Counted from the first letter of the stretch, positions 23,421-31,852 are shown. The stretch is DNA of 64,000 bases from Bacillota bacterium (GCA_023386345.1 JAEWJT010000009.1:155449-219448); one strand, 5' to 3'. Notes: generated from the letters alone by a model not told the origin. Numbers and translations are program-made.

Positions 23421-23449
23421 TTGACAAGCATTAATTTGTATGATAAACT
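23421..23449 (+). promoter_or_regulatory. nrdD: Promoter of the nrdDG leader
   Basis: TTGACA (23421-23426), 17-bp spacer, TG-extended -10 TAAACT (23444-23449). Transcription would begin near 23456, just upstream of three palindromic boxes and the riboswitch. Confidence 0.6.
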
Positions 23450-23469
23450 TAGCATAAGTTATAAATTTT

Positions 23470-23549
23470 CTACTATATATGGTAGAACTAAGTTAATAAA
23501 TATTTTGTGTTCCACTACATGTAGTAGCGTCAGCTACTATATATGATAG
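23470..23549 (+). promoter_or_regulatory. Three NrdR-like boxes
   Basis: CTACTATATATGGTAG (23470-23485), ACTACATGTAGT (23514-23525, perfect palindrome) and CTACTATATATGATAG (23534-23549) resemble the NrdR consensus ACACTATATATAGTGT. Their centres are about 42 and 22 bp apart, whole numbers of helical turns, as expected for cooperative NrdR binding. They sit upstream of a ribonucleotide reductase operon, the normal NrdR target. They lie downstream of the proposed start site. Confidence 0.65.
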
Positions 23550-23705
23550 TGGCTAAGAGGGAAATCGGTGAGAATCCGATGCGGTCCCGCCGCTGTATAC
23601 GAGGAGTCTTTTTCAAGTCTGAATTTTAAAGATATACCACTGAGTTTAAACGCTTGGGAAGGTGAAAAAGATGATAATACGTTAGCCAGAAGACCTGCAT
23701 AGAGT
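23545..23705 (+). promoter_or_regulatory. Cobalamin riboswitch 2
   Basis: A canonical aptamer: GGGAAATCGGTGAGAATCCG (from 23559), GCGGTCCCGCCGCTGTA (23581-23597), ACCACTGAG (about 23637), GGGAAGGTG (23656-23664), GATGATAATACG, then AGCCAGAAGACCTGC (23684-23698). It precedes an intrinsic terminator and nrdD. This arrangement shuts off a B12-independent enzyme when B12 is available. Confidence 0.95.
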
Positions 23706-23786
23706 ATTAGGTAGTCCAACGGGAGATTGGTAGCTGCTAAATGAGGTGGATTATACCCACTTATATTTAAAGTACAGTAAATACGG

Positions 23787-23820
23787 ACTGTAGCGTGCTT
23801 TGCTATAGTTTTTTTATTTT
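23787..23820 (+). terminator. Terminator of the nrdD riboswitch
   Basis: ACTGTAGC (23787-23794) pairs with GCTATAGT (23802-23809) with one G-U pair, followed by a run of about seven T and TATTTTT. It is the likely expression platform of the second cobalamin riboswitch. Confidence 0.75.
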
Positions 23821-23972
23821 TAAAATATTGTAAAGCTTTATTTAACAATGATTTCTATTGTCACAGCTTAAAATTGATAAGTTTCTTTATTTATTTTGAG
23901 TTTTTCAAAAATGTATTACAATAAAAAAGAGAGGGTAATACTGAAATTTGATTTCAGTACAAGGTATGGACT

Positions 23973-26174
23973 ATGAATGTTATTAAAAGAGACGGAAGAT
24001 TAATTCAATTTGACAAAGCTAAGATTACTGATGCAATTTTAAAGGCTATGAATCATACTATGAAAGGCTTGGACGTGAATCTTGCGAAGAAAATATCGCA
24101 GGACATAACTGACAGTGTTGATGATACTATTTCTGTTGAAGAAATACAGGATTTAGTTGAAAATAAGCTAATGGCAAGTAAAAGAAAGGATGTAGCTAGA
24201 GAATACATAATATATCGCAACAAAAGAAATATCGCCCGAGGACGTAAGCAATATGATATTTATATGGATATAGTAAATGCAGTTTCTAGCGATGTTACAA
24301 GAGAAAATGCAAATATGAATGCCGATACTCCGGCAGGAATGATGATGAAATTTGCCAGCGAAAGCTCTAAACCCTTTGTCGATGATTGCCTATTGTCAGA
24401 ACAAGCGGCTAGCTATGTTGCCAACAACTATATACATGTACATGATAAGGACTACTATCCAACGAAATCTCTAACCTGTATACAGCATCCTCTTGACTAC
24501 ATACTAAACAATGGATTTAAGGCAGGTCATGGCTCAAGCAGACCGGCAAAAAGGATAGAAACAGCTTCTATAATAGGATGTATATCTATGGAGCAGATAC
24601 AAAATGAAATGCACGGAGGACAGTCTATACCAGCGTTTGATTTTTATTTAGCACCATATGTCAGGCTGACATATATAGAAGAAATTAAGAAAATAGAACA
24701 ACTTCTAAATGAAAATCACGAAGATTTGTACAATATTGAAATAGAAGATTATATCGAAGCTCCACTTGGAGACTTATCTGGCAAGGACAGATATAAGCAG
24801 CAGGCTATAAATAATACAGTAAAAAGAGTTCATCAATCAATGGAAGCCTTTATACACAATATGAATACTATACACTCAAGAGGTGGAAATCAAGTGGTAT
24901 TTAGCTCTATCAATTACGGGACTGATACAAGCTCTGAGGGAAGATGTATAATACGTGAAATTTTAACAAGCACCTACAAGGGAGTTGGCAACAATGAAAC
25001 ACCTATATTCCCTATACAAATTTGGAAGAAAAAACGAGGTATAAACTATTTACCAGAGGACAGAAATTACGATTTATATAAATTTGCTTGCAAGGTAACA
25101 GCTAAAAGATTTTTCCCTAATTTCTTAAATTTGGATGCTACTTACAATCAACATGAATTATGGGATATTAATGACCCGAAAAGATTTGAATATGAGCTTG
25201 CTACTATGGGTTGCAGGACAAGAGTATTTGAAAACAGACATGGCAGAAAAAGCACAATTGGAAGGGGAAATCTGTCTTTCTCGACAATAAATATAGTTAA
25301 GCTTGGCATAGAATGTATGGAGCTTCAAGATAAAAAAGAAAAAATAAATACATTTTTTAAAAATTTGCAAAAGTGTATAGATACTATAGCAGAGCAGCTA
25401 TATGACAGGTATAAATTCCAGTGCACAGCGTATAAAAAGCAATTTCCAATGCTGATGTCTGGAATGTGGCAGGATAGCGATAAATTATCTCGCAACGATA
25501 CTGTAGAGAATGTAATAAAACATGGAACTCTTGGAATAGGCTTTATAGGACTTGCTGAAGCACTCATTGCATTAACCGGTAAGCACCACGGCGAGAGTGA
25601 GGAAGCTCAAGAACTGGGGCTTCAAATTATAAAATTTATGTTTGAAAAAATAAAAGAAAAATCAGATTTCTACAATTTGAATTTTAGTCTGCTTGCTACA
25701 CCGGCAGAGGGCTTAAGCGGTAAATTCGTTAAAAAGGATAGAAAACAATTTGGAGCAATAAAGAATATCACTGATAGAGAATACTATACAAACAGCTCTC
25801 ATTTGCCTGTTTGGTACAAATGTTCTATAGAGCATAAAGCTAAGGTCGAAGCTCCTTATCATGAATTTGAAAGAGGCGGACATATATTCTATGTAGAATT
25901 AGACGGAGATGCGACGCATAATCCTTCAGTAATCATGCAAACTGTAGATTTGATAGATAAATACAATATGGGCTATGGCTCAGTAAATCACACTAGAAAC
26001 AGATGTAAAGAATGCGGATACGAAGATTCAGCAGAAAATATGATTAAATGTCCCGAATGTGGAAGCACTGATATAGATACTATTCAAAGAATTACAGGAT
26101 ATCTTGTCGGTGGAGTTGATAGCTGGAATGACGCTAAAAAAGCAGAACTTAGAGATAGGGTGACTCATAATTGA
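23973..26174 (+). CDS. nrdD: Anaerobic (class III) ribonucleoside-triphosphate reductase
   Basis: A 733-residue glycyl-radical enzyme that makes deoxyribonucleotides without oxygen or B12. Residues about 1-90 are an ATP-cone (VIKRDGRLIQFDKAKI) for allosteric control, followed by the catalytic barrel. Near the C-terminus are a zinc ribbon (CKECG and CPECG, Cys at about 677, 680, 692, 695) and the radical site R-I-T-G-Y with Gly709. The upstream ribosome site is weak (AAGG), placed just after a 9-bp hairpin (23939-23959). Its four last bases overlap the start of nrdG. Control by a cobalamin riboswitch and NrdR-like boxes implies that a B12-dependent class II reductase exists elsewhere in the genome. 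Confidence 0.96.
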   Translation: MNVIKRDGRLIQFDKAKITDAILKAMNHTMKGLDVNLAKKISQDITDSVDDTISVEEIQDLVENKLMASKRKDVAREYIIYRNKRNIARGRKQYDIYMDIVNAVSSDVTRENANMNADTPAGMMMKFASESSKPFVDDCLLSEQAASYVANNYIHVHDKDYYPTKSLTCIQHPLDYILNNGFKAGHGSSRPAKRIETASIIGCISMEQIQNEMHGGQSIPAFDFYLAPYVRLTYIEEIKKIEQLLNENHEDLYNIEIEDYIEAPLGDLSGKDRYKQQAINNTVKRVHQSMEAFIHNMNTIHSRGGNQVVFSSINYGTDTSSEGRCIIREILTSTYKGVGNNETPIFPIQIWKKKRGINYLPEDRNYDLYKFACKVTAKRFFPNFLNLDATYNQHELWDINDPKRFEYELATMGCRTRVFENRHGRKSTIGRGNLSFSTINIVKLGIECMELQDKKEKINTFFKNLQKCIDTIAEQLYDRYKFQCTAYKKQFPMLMSGMWQDSDKLSRNDTVENVIKHGTLGIGFIGLAEALIALTGKHHGESEEAQELGLQIIKFMFEKIKEKSDFYNLNFSLLATPAEGLSGKFVKKDRKQFGAIKNITDREYYTNSSHLPVWYKCSIEHKAKVEAPYHEFERGGHIFYVELDGDATHNPSVIMQTVDLIDKYNMGYGSVNHTRNRCKECGYEDSAENMIKCPECGSTDIDTIQRITGYLVGGVDSWNDAKKAELRDRVTHN

Positions 26175-26731
26175 TAGAAAAGACAGAAATACAAAAAGAA
26201 AAGAAAGAGCTACTTCGTAGCAAAGATAAGGACATAAGCACTATATACGTTGCCAATATTGTTGATAATACCATAGTAGACGGAGAGGGATTCAGAACCT
26301 CTCTTTATGTCAGTGGCTGTGATATATGCTGCGTGGACTGTCACAACAAAGAATTATGGGATATCAATACAGGAACTGAAATGTCCGTAGATGAAGTGTT
26401 TGGGAAAATTGTAAGTGATATAACAAACATAACATTTATCGGCGGAGAGCCTATGATGCAGGCAAACTCATTATCTGATTTGGCTAAAAAAATTAAAAAT
26501 GAAACTGATAAAACTATTTGGATATACAGTGGTTATAGCTTTGAAGAAATATTAAAAAATAAAAATTATTTCAAGCTTCTTAGCTATTGTGATGTATTAG
26601 TAGATGGAAGATTTGACAAAGAGTATTTTAAGAATAATCTAAAATTCAGAGGCTCAACAAACCAGAGAATAATAGATATAAAAAAATCCTTAGCAAAGAA
26701 TGAAGTAATTTTATGGGAAGATAAATTTTAA
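26171..26731 (+). CDS. nrdG: Anaerobic ribonucleotide reductase activase
   Basis: A 186-residue radical-SAM protein that generates the glycyl radical on NrdD. The Cx3Cx2C cluster motif is in SGCDICCVDCHNKELW, with an extra Cys inside; GGEPM-type SAM-binding motif FIGGEPMMQ follows. The TTG start at 26171 overlaps the nrdD stop and leaves about 25 charged residues before the usual start of the family (IYVANIVDNTIVDGEGFR), so a later start is possible but no better ribosome site is seen. Confidence 0.93.
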   Translation: MIEKTEIQKEKKELLRSKDKDISTIYVANIVDNTIVDGEGFRTSLYVSGCDICCVDCHNKELWDINTGTEMSVDEVFGKIVSDITNITFIGGEPMMQANSLSDLAKKIKNETDKTIWIYSGYSFEEILKNKNYFKLLSYCDVLVDGRFDKEYFKNNLKFRGSTNQRIIDIKKSLAKNEVILWEDKF

Positions 26732-26740
26732 AACAAAATC

Positions 26741-26770
26741 TTGCCATAAATTGATAAAAAATGCTATAAT
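26741..26770 (+). promoter_or_regulatory. Promoter of the hemerythrin-CheX gene
   Basis: TTGCCA (26741-26746), 18-bp spacer, TATAAT (26765-26770), followed by AGGAGG before the ATG at 26821. Confidence 0.6.
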
Positions 26771-26820
26771 GTTGTAAAGATGAATTTTGTCATAATTTAC
26801 GACAAAAATAGGAGGTAAAT

Positions 26821-27687
26821 ATGCTTTGGAGAGATAAATATCAAGTGGGTGTTCCTCTGATTGATGAGCAGCATGAGGAATTATTTAAACGAGTTAATAA
26901 TTTTATAGAGATTATAAGAACAGGTGATTCGTGGCAGGATAAGTTACAATCTGTCAATGAAACTCTTGAGTTTATGAAAATATATGTTGTAGAGCATTTT
27001 CGTGACGAAGAAGAATATCAGCTAAAGGTAGCTTATCCAAAATTTGCTGAACATAAAAATGTTCATAATAATATGGTGAATTATGTTTTAGAGATTTCTT
27101 CTGAATACGAGAAAAGCGGTTATGATGAGAAGTTAATTAAACAATTTGCCGGAAAGCTTCTTAGCTGGCTTATAAACCACGTCGTAACAGAGGATAAGAA
27201 TATAGCAAATTATGTCATGAAAAAAGAGAGTGAACAAATAACCAACACTATATATACTCCTTTTTTTGAAGCAACACGCAATGTATTTAGGATGATGCTT
27301 AATTTTACGGAAGTTTCAGAAAGCTCAGAGGAAAATTTTCGCTCTAATAACGATCTTAATATTTCAATCGGAGTTATAGGGGATTTAGAGGGCGAAATTA
27401 TATATAAATTTCCAAAAGATACATCTATTGGTATAGTAAATACAATGACTGGTATGGAAATAGAAAATATAGATGAATTCGTTACGTCGGCAGTATCTGA
27501 GATTGCAAATATTATTAGCGGCAATATTTTGAATATGCTTTCTAAAGAAAATTTTAATTGTGATATTTTACCGCCAAAATTGAAATCCATCGATGAGAAT
27601 AATAACTGCAATATTGAAAATGATATATATATCAAAACTCCTGTAGGTCAAACTTGTATTGAAATAAGGCTTAATAAGAGTAAATAA
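26821..27687 (+). CDS. Bacteriohemerythrin-CheX fusion
   Basis: A 288-residue two-domain cytoplasmic protein. Residues 1-135 are a hemerythrin with the complete di-iron ligand set: His18, His59, Glu63, His78, His82, His120 and Asp125. Residues about 145-288 resemble the CheX/CheC class of CheY-phosphate phosphatases; Glu227 and Asn230 in SEIANIISGN form the ExxN catalytic motif. Hemerythrins bind oxygen or nitric oxide, so the fusion suggests that O2 or redox state directly tunes dephosphorylation of CheY, that is, an aerotaxis switch. The gene stands alone behind its own promoter. A chemoreceptor lies at 36604, but no other che genes are in the window. Confidence 0.85.
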   Translation: MLWRDKYQVGVPLIDEQHEELFKRVNNFIEIIRTGDSWQDKLQSVNETLEFMKIYVVEHFRDEEEYQLKVAYPKFAEHKNVHNNMVNYVLEISSEYEKSGYDEKLIKQFAGKLLSWLINHVVTEDKNIANYVMKKESEQITNTIYTPFFEATRNVFRMMLNFTEVSESSEENFRSNNDLNISIGVIGDLEGEIIYKFPKDTSIGIVNTMTGMEIENIDEFVTSAVSEIANIISGNILNMLSKENFNCDILPPKLKSIDENNNCNIENDIYIKTPVGQTCIEIRLNKSK

Positions 27688-27744
27688 GAAAGGATAAGCA
27701 CCGAAGTCTACAGCAGTTTTTACTAATAGGTGCATGAGAATAAA

Positions 27745-28581
27745 ATGATGGATAAATTCGCCTTGATAGGAGAAAAATTAAGTCATACATTTTCGCCTTT
27801 TATACATGAGGAAATATTAAATTACTTAGGTATTGATGGAAAATATGAAGTACTTGAGTTTGCAAAAGATTATTTGCCAAATATTGTTAATGATTTAAAA
27901 TATCAGCTTTATAGAGGAGTAAATGTTACTATTCCTTATAAAACTGATATTATTCCTTATTTAGATGAAATAAGCCCTGAGGCACAGAAAATAGGGGCTA
28001 TTAATACAATAAATTTTCTTCCAAATAAGACAATAGGTTATAATACAGATTACTTTGGCTTTGGAAAACTTTTAAATTTCAATAAGGTTAATATTAAGGA
28101 CAAAACTGCTTTAATACTTGGAACAGGGGGGGCTTCAAGGGCAGTTAGCCGATACTTAGAAGATAATAGTATAAAAACAATAAAGTTTGCAAGCACTAAT
28201 ATTGAATATGCTAAAAGCAAATATTCCGGATATGAGATTTATAATTATAATGAGCTTAATGCTATTGAAAAAACAGATATCGTTGTTAATTGTACACCTG
28301 TGGGTATGTATGGAACTATAAAAGCAGACATGGATATATTTAATACGCCAATAGACAAATCATTTTTGACTAAATTTGATATTGCAATAGATTTAATTTA
28401 TAACCCTTTAGAAACTATATTTTTAAAACAGGCAAGAGAGCTTGGAATAAAGACTGCAAACGGACTCTACATGCTTGTAGCTCAAGCTGTTAAGTCTCAG
28501 GAAATTTGGAATAATGTTATTATAGATGACAGAGTAATAGATAAGGTCAATAACTTAATTGAAAATAAAATAAGGAATTAA
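27745..28581 (+). CDS. aroE: Shikimate dehydrogenase
   Basis: A 278-residue NADPH-dependent enzyme reducing 3-dehydroshikimate to shikimate. It shows the substrate motif LSHTFSPFIHE, the catalytic Lys region VTIPYKTDIIPYLD, the glycine-rich NADP loop LGTGGASRAVS and VNCTPVGMYG. The start is uncertain: a GTG at 27730 and tandem ATGs at 27745 and 27748 are all in frame; the family N-terminus favours the ATGs. It is first of a compact aroE-aroK-aroQ run. Confidence 0.93.
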   Translation: MMDKFALIGEKLSHTFSPFIHEEILNYLGIDGKYEVLEFAKDYLPNIVNDLKYQLYRGVNVTIPYKTDIIPYLDEISPEAQKIGAINTINFLPNKTIGYNTDYFGFGKLLNFNKVNIKDKTALILGTGGASRAVSRYLEDNSIKTIKFASTNIEYAKSKYSGYEIYNYNELNAIEKTDIVVNCTPVGMYGTIKADMDIFNTPIDKSFLTKFDIAIDLIYNPLETIFLKQARELGIKTANGLYMLVAQAVKSQEIWNNVIIDDRVIDKVNNLIENKIRN

Positions 28582-28584
28582 TAA

Positions 28585-29073
28585 ATGATTAAAAATATTG
28601 TTTTAATAGGTATGCCGGGTAGCGGTAAAACAACTATAGGCTATGAGCTTTCAAAAAAATTAGACATGAATTTCATTGATGCTGACAGCTATGTAGAGGA
28701 AAATGAAAAATCCAGTATTAGCGATATGTTTGAAATCAGTGAGGAATATTTCAGAAGAATAGAGAGCAAGTATATTGAAGAACTAAGCAAATTAAATTCT
28801 ACTGTAATTGCAACAGGCGGCGGAGTAATTAAAAATGAAAATAATATCTTAACGTTAAAAAACAACTCAATTATAATATATGTAAATCGTAAAATTGATG
28901 ATATAATGAAAGATATAGACATCAGTAAAAGACCTTTGCTTAAAAATGGCAAGGATAGATTGAAAGAATTATTTAAAGAAAGACATCATTTATATCAAAA
29001 ATATTGTGATATAGAAGTTGTAAATGACAGTGGCATTATTGATATAGTAAATAGAATTAGCACCTTAATATAA
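28585..29073 (+). CDS. aroK: Shikimate kinase
   Basis: A 162-residue P-loop kinase starting three bases after aroE. Walker A GMPGSGKTT lies at residues 9-17, the shikimate-binding Asp and Arg in FIDADSYVEE and EYFRRIESK, and GGGVI near residue 77. It phosphorylates shikimate on the pathway to chorismate. Length and motif order are normal. Confidence 0.94.
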   Translation: MIKNIVLIGMPGSGKTTIGYELSKKLDMNFIDADSYVEENEKSSISDMFEISEEYFRRIESKYIEELSKLNSTVIATGGGVIKNENNILTLKNNSIIIYVNRKIDDIMKDIDISKRPLLKNGKDRLKELFKERHHLYQKYCDIEVVNDSGIIDIVNRISTLI

Positions 29074-29100
29074 AAATTTATATCAAAGTAGGTAAAGCAT

Positions 29101-29535
29101 ATGAAAATTTATGTAATAAATGGTCCAAATCTTAATTTTTTAGGTATAAGAGAGCCGAGTGTATACGGCAGTGACAGCTACGAGGAGCTATGCAGCTATA
29201 TAAATTCAGAGGCTAAAAAATTAAATGCAGAAATTGAAATTTTTCAAAGTAATATAGAGGGAGAAATTGTTGACTTTATACAAAAAGCACATAAAAATGC
29301 AGATGGTATAGTTATAAATTCCGGTGCTTATACACATTACAGCATTGCGATATTTGATGCTGTTAAATCAGTGAACCTTCCGACTGTTGAGGTTCATTTA
29401 AGCAATATATACAAAAGAGAGGAATTCAGACATAAATCAGTAGTAGCTCCTGCCTGCATAGGACAAATTTCAGGATTTGGTTTTTTAGGATATAAATTAG
29501 CTATAGAAGCATTATTAAATCATAAAAATAAATAA
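29101..29535 (+). CDS. aroQ: Type II 3-dehydroquinate dehydratase
   Basis: A 144-residue dodecameric-type dehydroquinase with NGPNLNFLGIREPSVYG (active-site Tyr), FQSNIEGEIVDFI, INSGAYTHYSIAI and EVHLSNIYKREEFRHKSV. It converts 3-dehydroquinate to 3-dehydroshikimate, the step before aroE. It closes the operon and is followed by a 21-bp terminator hairpin. Confidence 0.95.
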   Translation: MKIYVINGPNLNFLGIREPSVYGSDSYEELCSYINSEAKKLNAEIEIFQSNIEGEIVDFIQKAHKNADGIVINSGAYTHYSIAIFDAVKSVNLPTVEVHLSNIYKREEFRHKSVVAPACIGQISGFGFLGYKLAIEALLNHKNK

Positions 29536-29550
29536 AAATAATATTAATCA

Positions 29551-29595
29551 TAAAAATATCGCTTTAAATAATTATTTAAAGCGATATTTTTATTT
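29551..29595. terminator. Terminator after aroQ
   Basis: A 21-bp perfect inverted repeat (29551-29571 with 29572-29592), A-rich on one side and T-rich on the other, so it can work in both directions. Confidence 0.9.
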
Positions 29596-29768
29596 GCACT
29601 AAACTGCAATAGTTCATTTTACAAACTCTTTATTGAAAATATATATTGGGAAATAACATAATAAATTTTTACATTAAATATTTTTAGGACAAAATAGTTT
29701 TAAACGCATAGAATATCACTAGGAATAATGTTGTTCCTATGCGGTATAAACTTGTGAGGTGAGATATT

Positions 29769-30011
29769 TTGAAAGAAATTATATTAGCTTTAATACAAAT
29801 AACCGGCACAGCAATAGTTGCTTGGGGTGGAATTATGACAGCCAATAGGCTGACTAATTATAGAATTGAGCAATTAGAGAAAAAAGTTAATGAACATAAC
29901 AACATAATAGACAAAACTTATAAAAATACTCAGTGTATAGAAGTGTTATTTGAGAAAATAAGCGTTGCAAATAATAGAATAAAGGATTTAGAAGAAAATG
30001 AAAAAAGATAG
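29769..30011 (+). CDS. Phage-type small membrane protein of a lysis cassette
   Basis: An 80-residue protein with a TTG start preceded by GTGAGGTGAG. One N-terminal membrane span (about 4-24) is followed by a charged coiled-coil tail (EQLEKKVNEHNNIID to KDLEENEKR). Its size and architecture match the hemolysin XhlA-like or pre-holin proteins found next to phage endolysins. It overlaps the next gene by 14 bases. I assign it to a lysis cassette by architecture and the M23 peptidase downstream; no specific family is claimed. Confidence 0.65.
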   Translation: MKEIILALIQITGTAIVAWGGIMTANRLTNYRIEQLEKKVNEHNNIIDKTYKNTQCIEVLFEKISVANNRIKDLEENEKR

Positions 30012-30228
30012 TCAATTTTCAAAATTCATAGTGACTTTAGTATTGTTCTTAAATGTGACTTTTACCTCTGTTGTCTTGTATATATTTTTAAAAACAAGTG
30101 CAGAGCCTACTGTGCTTATAGGCTGTTGGTTTGCTTTTACTACTGGTGAACTTTGGTTATTGGCAACAGTAAAAAAGGATAAAATAAAAAATAATAAGAA
30201 AGATAAAAATAATGATAATGAAAATTAA
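29998..30228 (+). CDS. Phage-type two-span membrane protein
   Basis: A 76-residue protein with two hydrophobic spans (about 9-31 and 37-57) and a Lys/Asn/Asp-rich tail. It overlaps the preceding gene. Position and topology suit a holin or antiholin in a phage lysis module; function is inferred from context only. Confidence 0.6.
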   Translation: MKKDSQFSKFIVTLVLFLNVTFTSVVLYIFLKTSAEPTVLIGCWFAFTTGELWLLATVKKDKIKNNKKDKNNDNEN

Positions 30229-30370
30229 TTTGAAACAAAAACTATCTAGCAGAAAATTTTTAACAGCAGTTATAGAATTTATCACAGCTCTATTAATTGC
30301 CTTTGAAGTGGACAATCTTACAATAGAAAAGTAAATAGCTTATATCTTAAGTGAGGCATGGTAGATGCTG
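30212..30370 (+). pseudogene. Broken holin-like gene
   Basis: An ATG at 30212 opens 40 codons (KLSSRKFLTAVIEFITALL, then VDNLTIEK) ending at TAA 30332. The same frame continues after the stop with IAYILSEAW, and a single-base shift joins it to VDAARVKE, the first residues of the next open frame. Phage holins of Clostridia often end with an AYI-x-E-x-x-VDAAR-like segment, so I read this as one holin gene damaged by an in-frame stop and a frameshift, probably with some codons lost. Confidence 0.5.
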
Positions 30371-30975
30371 CAAGAGTAAAAGAAAGTGAGAATGGAAAAA
30401 TGATAACAATAATATGTAATCCTACAGACAGCGTAAAAGTAAATAGCCCATTTGGAACTCGTAAGTTATTAAGCGTGGACTATCATAATGGTATAGATAT
30501 AGGACCGGTTGTAAGCGGAAAAGATGGCGACAATATTTATTCTGTAGCTGACGGAACAGTAAGAGTTTCTAAAGTAGATCCTACAGGTTATGGCAACTAT
30601 GTAGTAATAGAGCATAGCAATTTTTGCACCCTATACGCACATTTGCAAAAATTAGAGGTAAAAGTAGAACAAAGAGTTAAAGCCGGAGAAATAATAGGTC
30701 ATATGGGAAACACAGGAACTAGCACTGGAGTTCATCTTCATTTTGAAATTAGAGATTGTATTTATAATAAGTTTTGGGAAAGAGATAAAACAAGCGGCAA
30801 ATATATACATGCAGTAGACCCTCAGCCTTTGCTAAATAAAAGTACAATCAATATAAAAACTGATAGAGAAAAAGTACAGGAATATTTCGGTTTTGATAAT
30901 AATACAATGGCTTTTTTAGACAAACATCCATATTTTAAGGATTTATACAGGAAGATGTCTAAAGATTATAAGTAG
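30358..30975 (+). CDS. M23 peptidase, phage endolysin-like
   Basis: Up to 205 residues, with no signal peptide, as expected for an endolysin released through a holin. The M23/LytM zinc site is visible: HNGIDIG (His and Asp), the internal YAHL and HLHFEI. It should cleave peptide cross-bridges in peptidoglycan. The first 14 residues (VDAARVKESENGK) probably derive from the broken holin upstream, so the true start may be the ATG at 30400. A C-terminal stretch of about 50 residues (from about 155) may bind the wall or a partner. With its neighbours it forms a phage lysis relic without other phage genes in the window. Confidence 0.8.
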   Translation: MVDAARVKESENGKMITIICNPTDSVKVNSPFGTRKLLSVDYHNGIDIGPVVSGKDGDNIYSVADGTVRVSKVDPTGYGNYVVIEHSNFCTLYAHLQKLEVKVEQRVKAGEIIGHMGNTGTSTGVHLHFEIRDCIYNKFWERDKTSGKYIHAVDPQPLLNKSTINIKTDREKVQEYFGFDNNTMAFLDKHPYFKDLYRKMSKDYK

Positions 30976-30984
30976 TAGATTTTA

Positions 30985-31012
30985 AGCCAGAGCAAATAGC
31001 TCTGGCTCTTTT
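30985..31012 (+). terminator. Terminator after the M23 peptidase
   Basis: AGCCAGAGC (30985-30993) pairs with GCTCTGGCT (30999-31007), 5-nt loop, then CTTTTTA. Confidence 0.88.
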
Positions 31013-31159
31013 TACTTATTGACATTATGCTCAAATTTGTTATAATAGTTATAATTTATATTATATTGATATATCAATATTTGACAGATACACATTGGAA
31101 TATTGGAATTAAGTAATCATTGTGTGCTGCTCTTATTGATTTATTATACGAGGTGTGCT

Positions 31160-31666
31160 ATGGAATTAGTTTTGCCGACATTAGAGCACAAAGCTCTTGT
31201 TGAAGATTTTTATGATGAAATTAAAAATGATATTAATCACATAATTGGTTTTGGAGAGTTTAAAAATTTTAACGCTTGGCTTGCAGATATGCAGTCTAGA
31301 CTAACAGGCCATAATCTTCCCGAAAGTATGGTTAAGGAAAGCTATTATCTTTGTTTTGACAGATATAAGCTGATAGGGGTATTGAGTATTAAGCACGAAC
31401 TAAACGAATATCTTTTTAACTATGGAGGTCATATTGGTTATGCGGTACGCCAATCTGAACGAAATAAAGGATATGCAACAGCTATATTAGCCACTGGATT
31501 AAAAAAAGCAAAAGAATTAAATTTATCTAAACTACTCATTGTCTGCAATAAAAACAATATAGCTTCTGCAAAAACTATATTGAATAATGGCGGAATACTT
31601 GAAGACGAGATACTTGATCCATACGAAAATGAAATCATACAGAGATATTGGATTAATGCAATGTGA
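31160..31666 (+). CDS. GNAT-family N-acetyltransferase
   Basis: A 168-residue protein; GAGGTG five bases before the ATG at 31160 fixes the start, since an earlier in-frame ATG (31103) has no ribosome site. The acetyl-CoA binding loop is VRQSERNKGYATAIL, and the following LLIVCNKNNIASAKTIL has the usual GNAT beta5-alpha4 pattern. Substrate unknown; the closest resemblance is to stand-alone acetyltransferases acting on small amines or amino acids. It is a single-gene unit between two terminators. Confidence 0.85.
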   Translation: MELVLPTLEHKALVEDFYDEIKNDINHIIGFGEFKNFNAWLADMQSRLTGHNLPESMVKESYYLCFDRYKLIGVLSIKHELNEYLFNYGGHIGYAVRQSERNKGYATAILATGLKKAKELNLSKLLIVCNKNNIASAKTILNNGGILEDEILDPYENEIIQRYWINAM

Positions 31667-31670
31667 AATA

Positions 31671-31697
31671 GACTAGGGCTAACCTTGGTCTTTTTTT
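31671..31697 (+). terminator. Terminator after the acetyltransferase
   Basis: GACTAGGG (31671-31678) pairs with CCTTGGTC (31683-31690) with two G-U pairs, followed by seven T. A second hairpin (31705-31738, TGTCCAGG with CCTTGGACA) follows without a T run. Confidence 0.75.
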
Positions 31698-31852
31698 ATT
31701 TTTTGTCCAGGGCAAAAAATTCAATTTCCTTGGACAAATTTATAGCAAAATTTTTAAAACGTATATAAAGTATTAACATGTATATAAAAGTTAAAAAACG
31801 TTTAAAATATCTACAAAATATATTATAACACCATATAACAAAACCTATTAAA

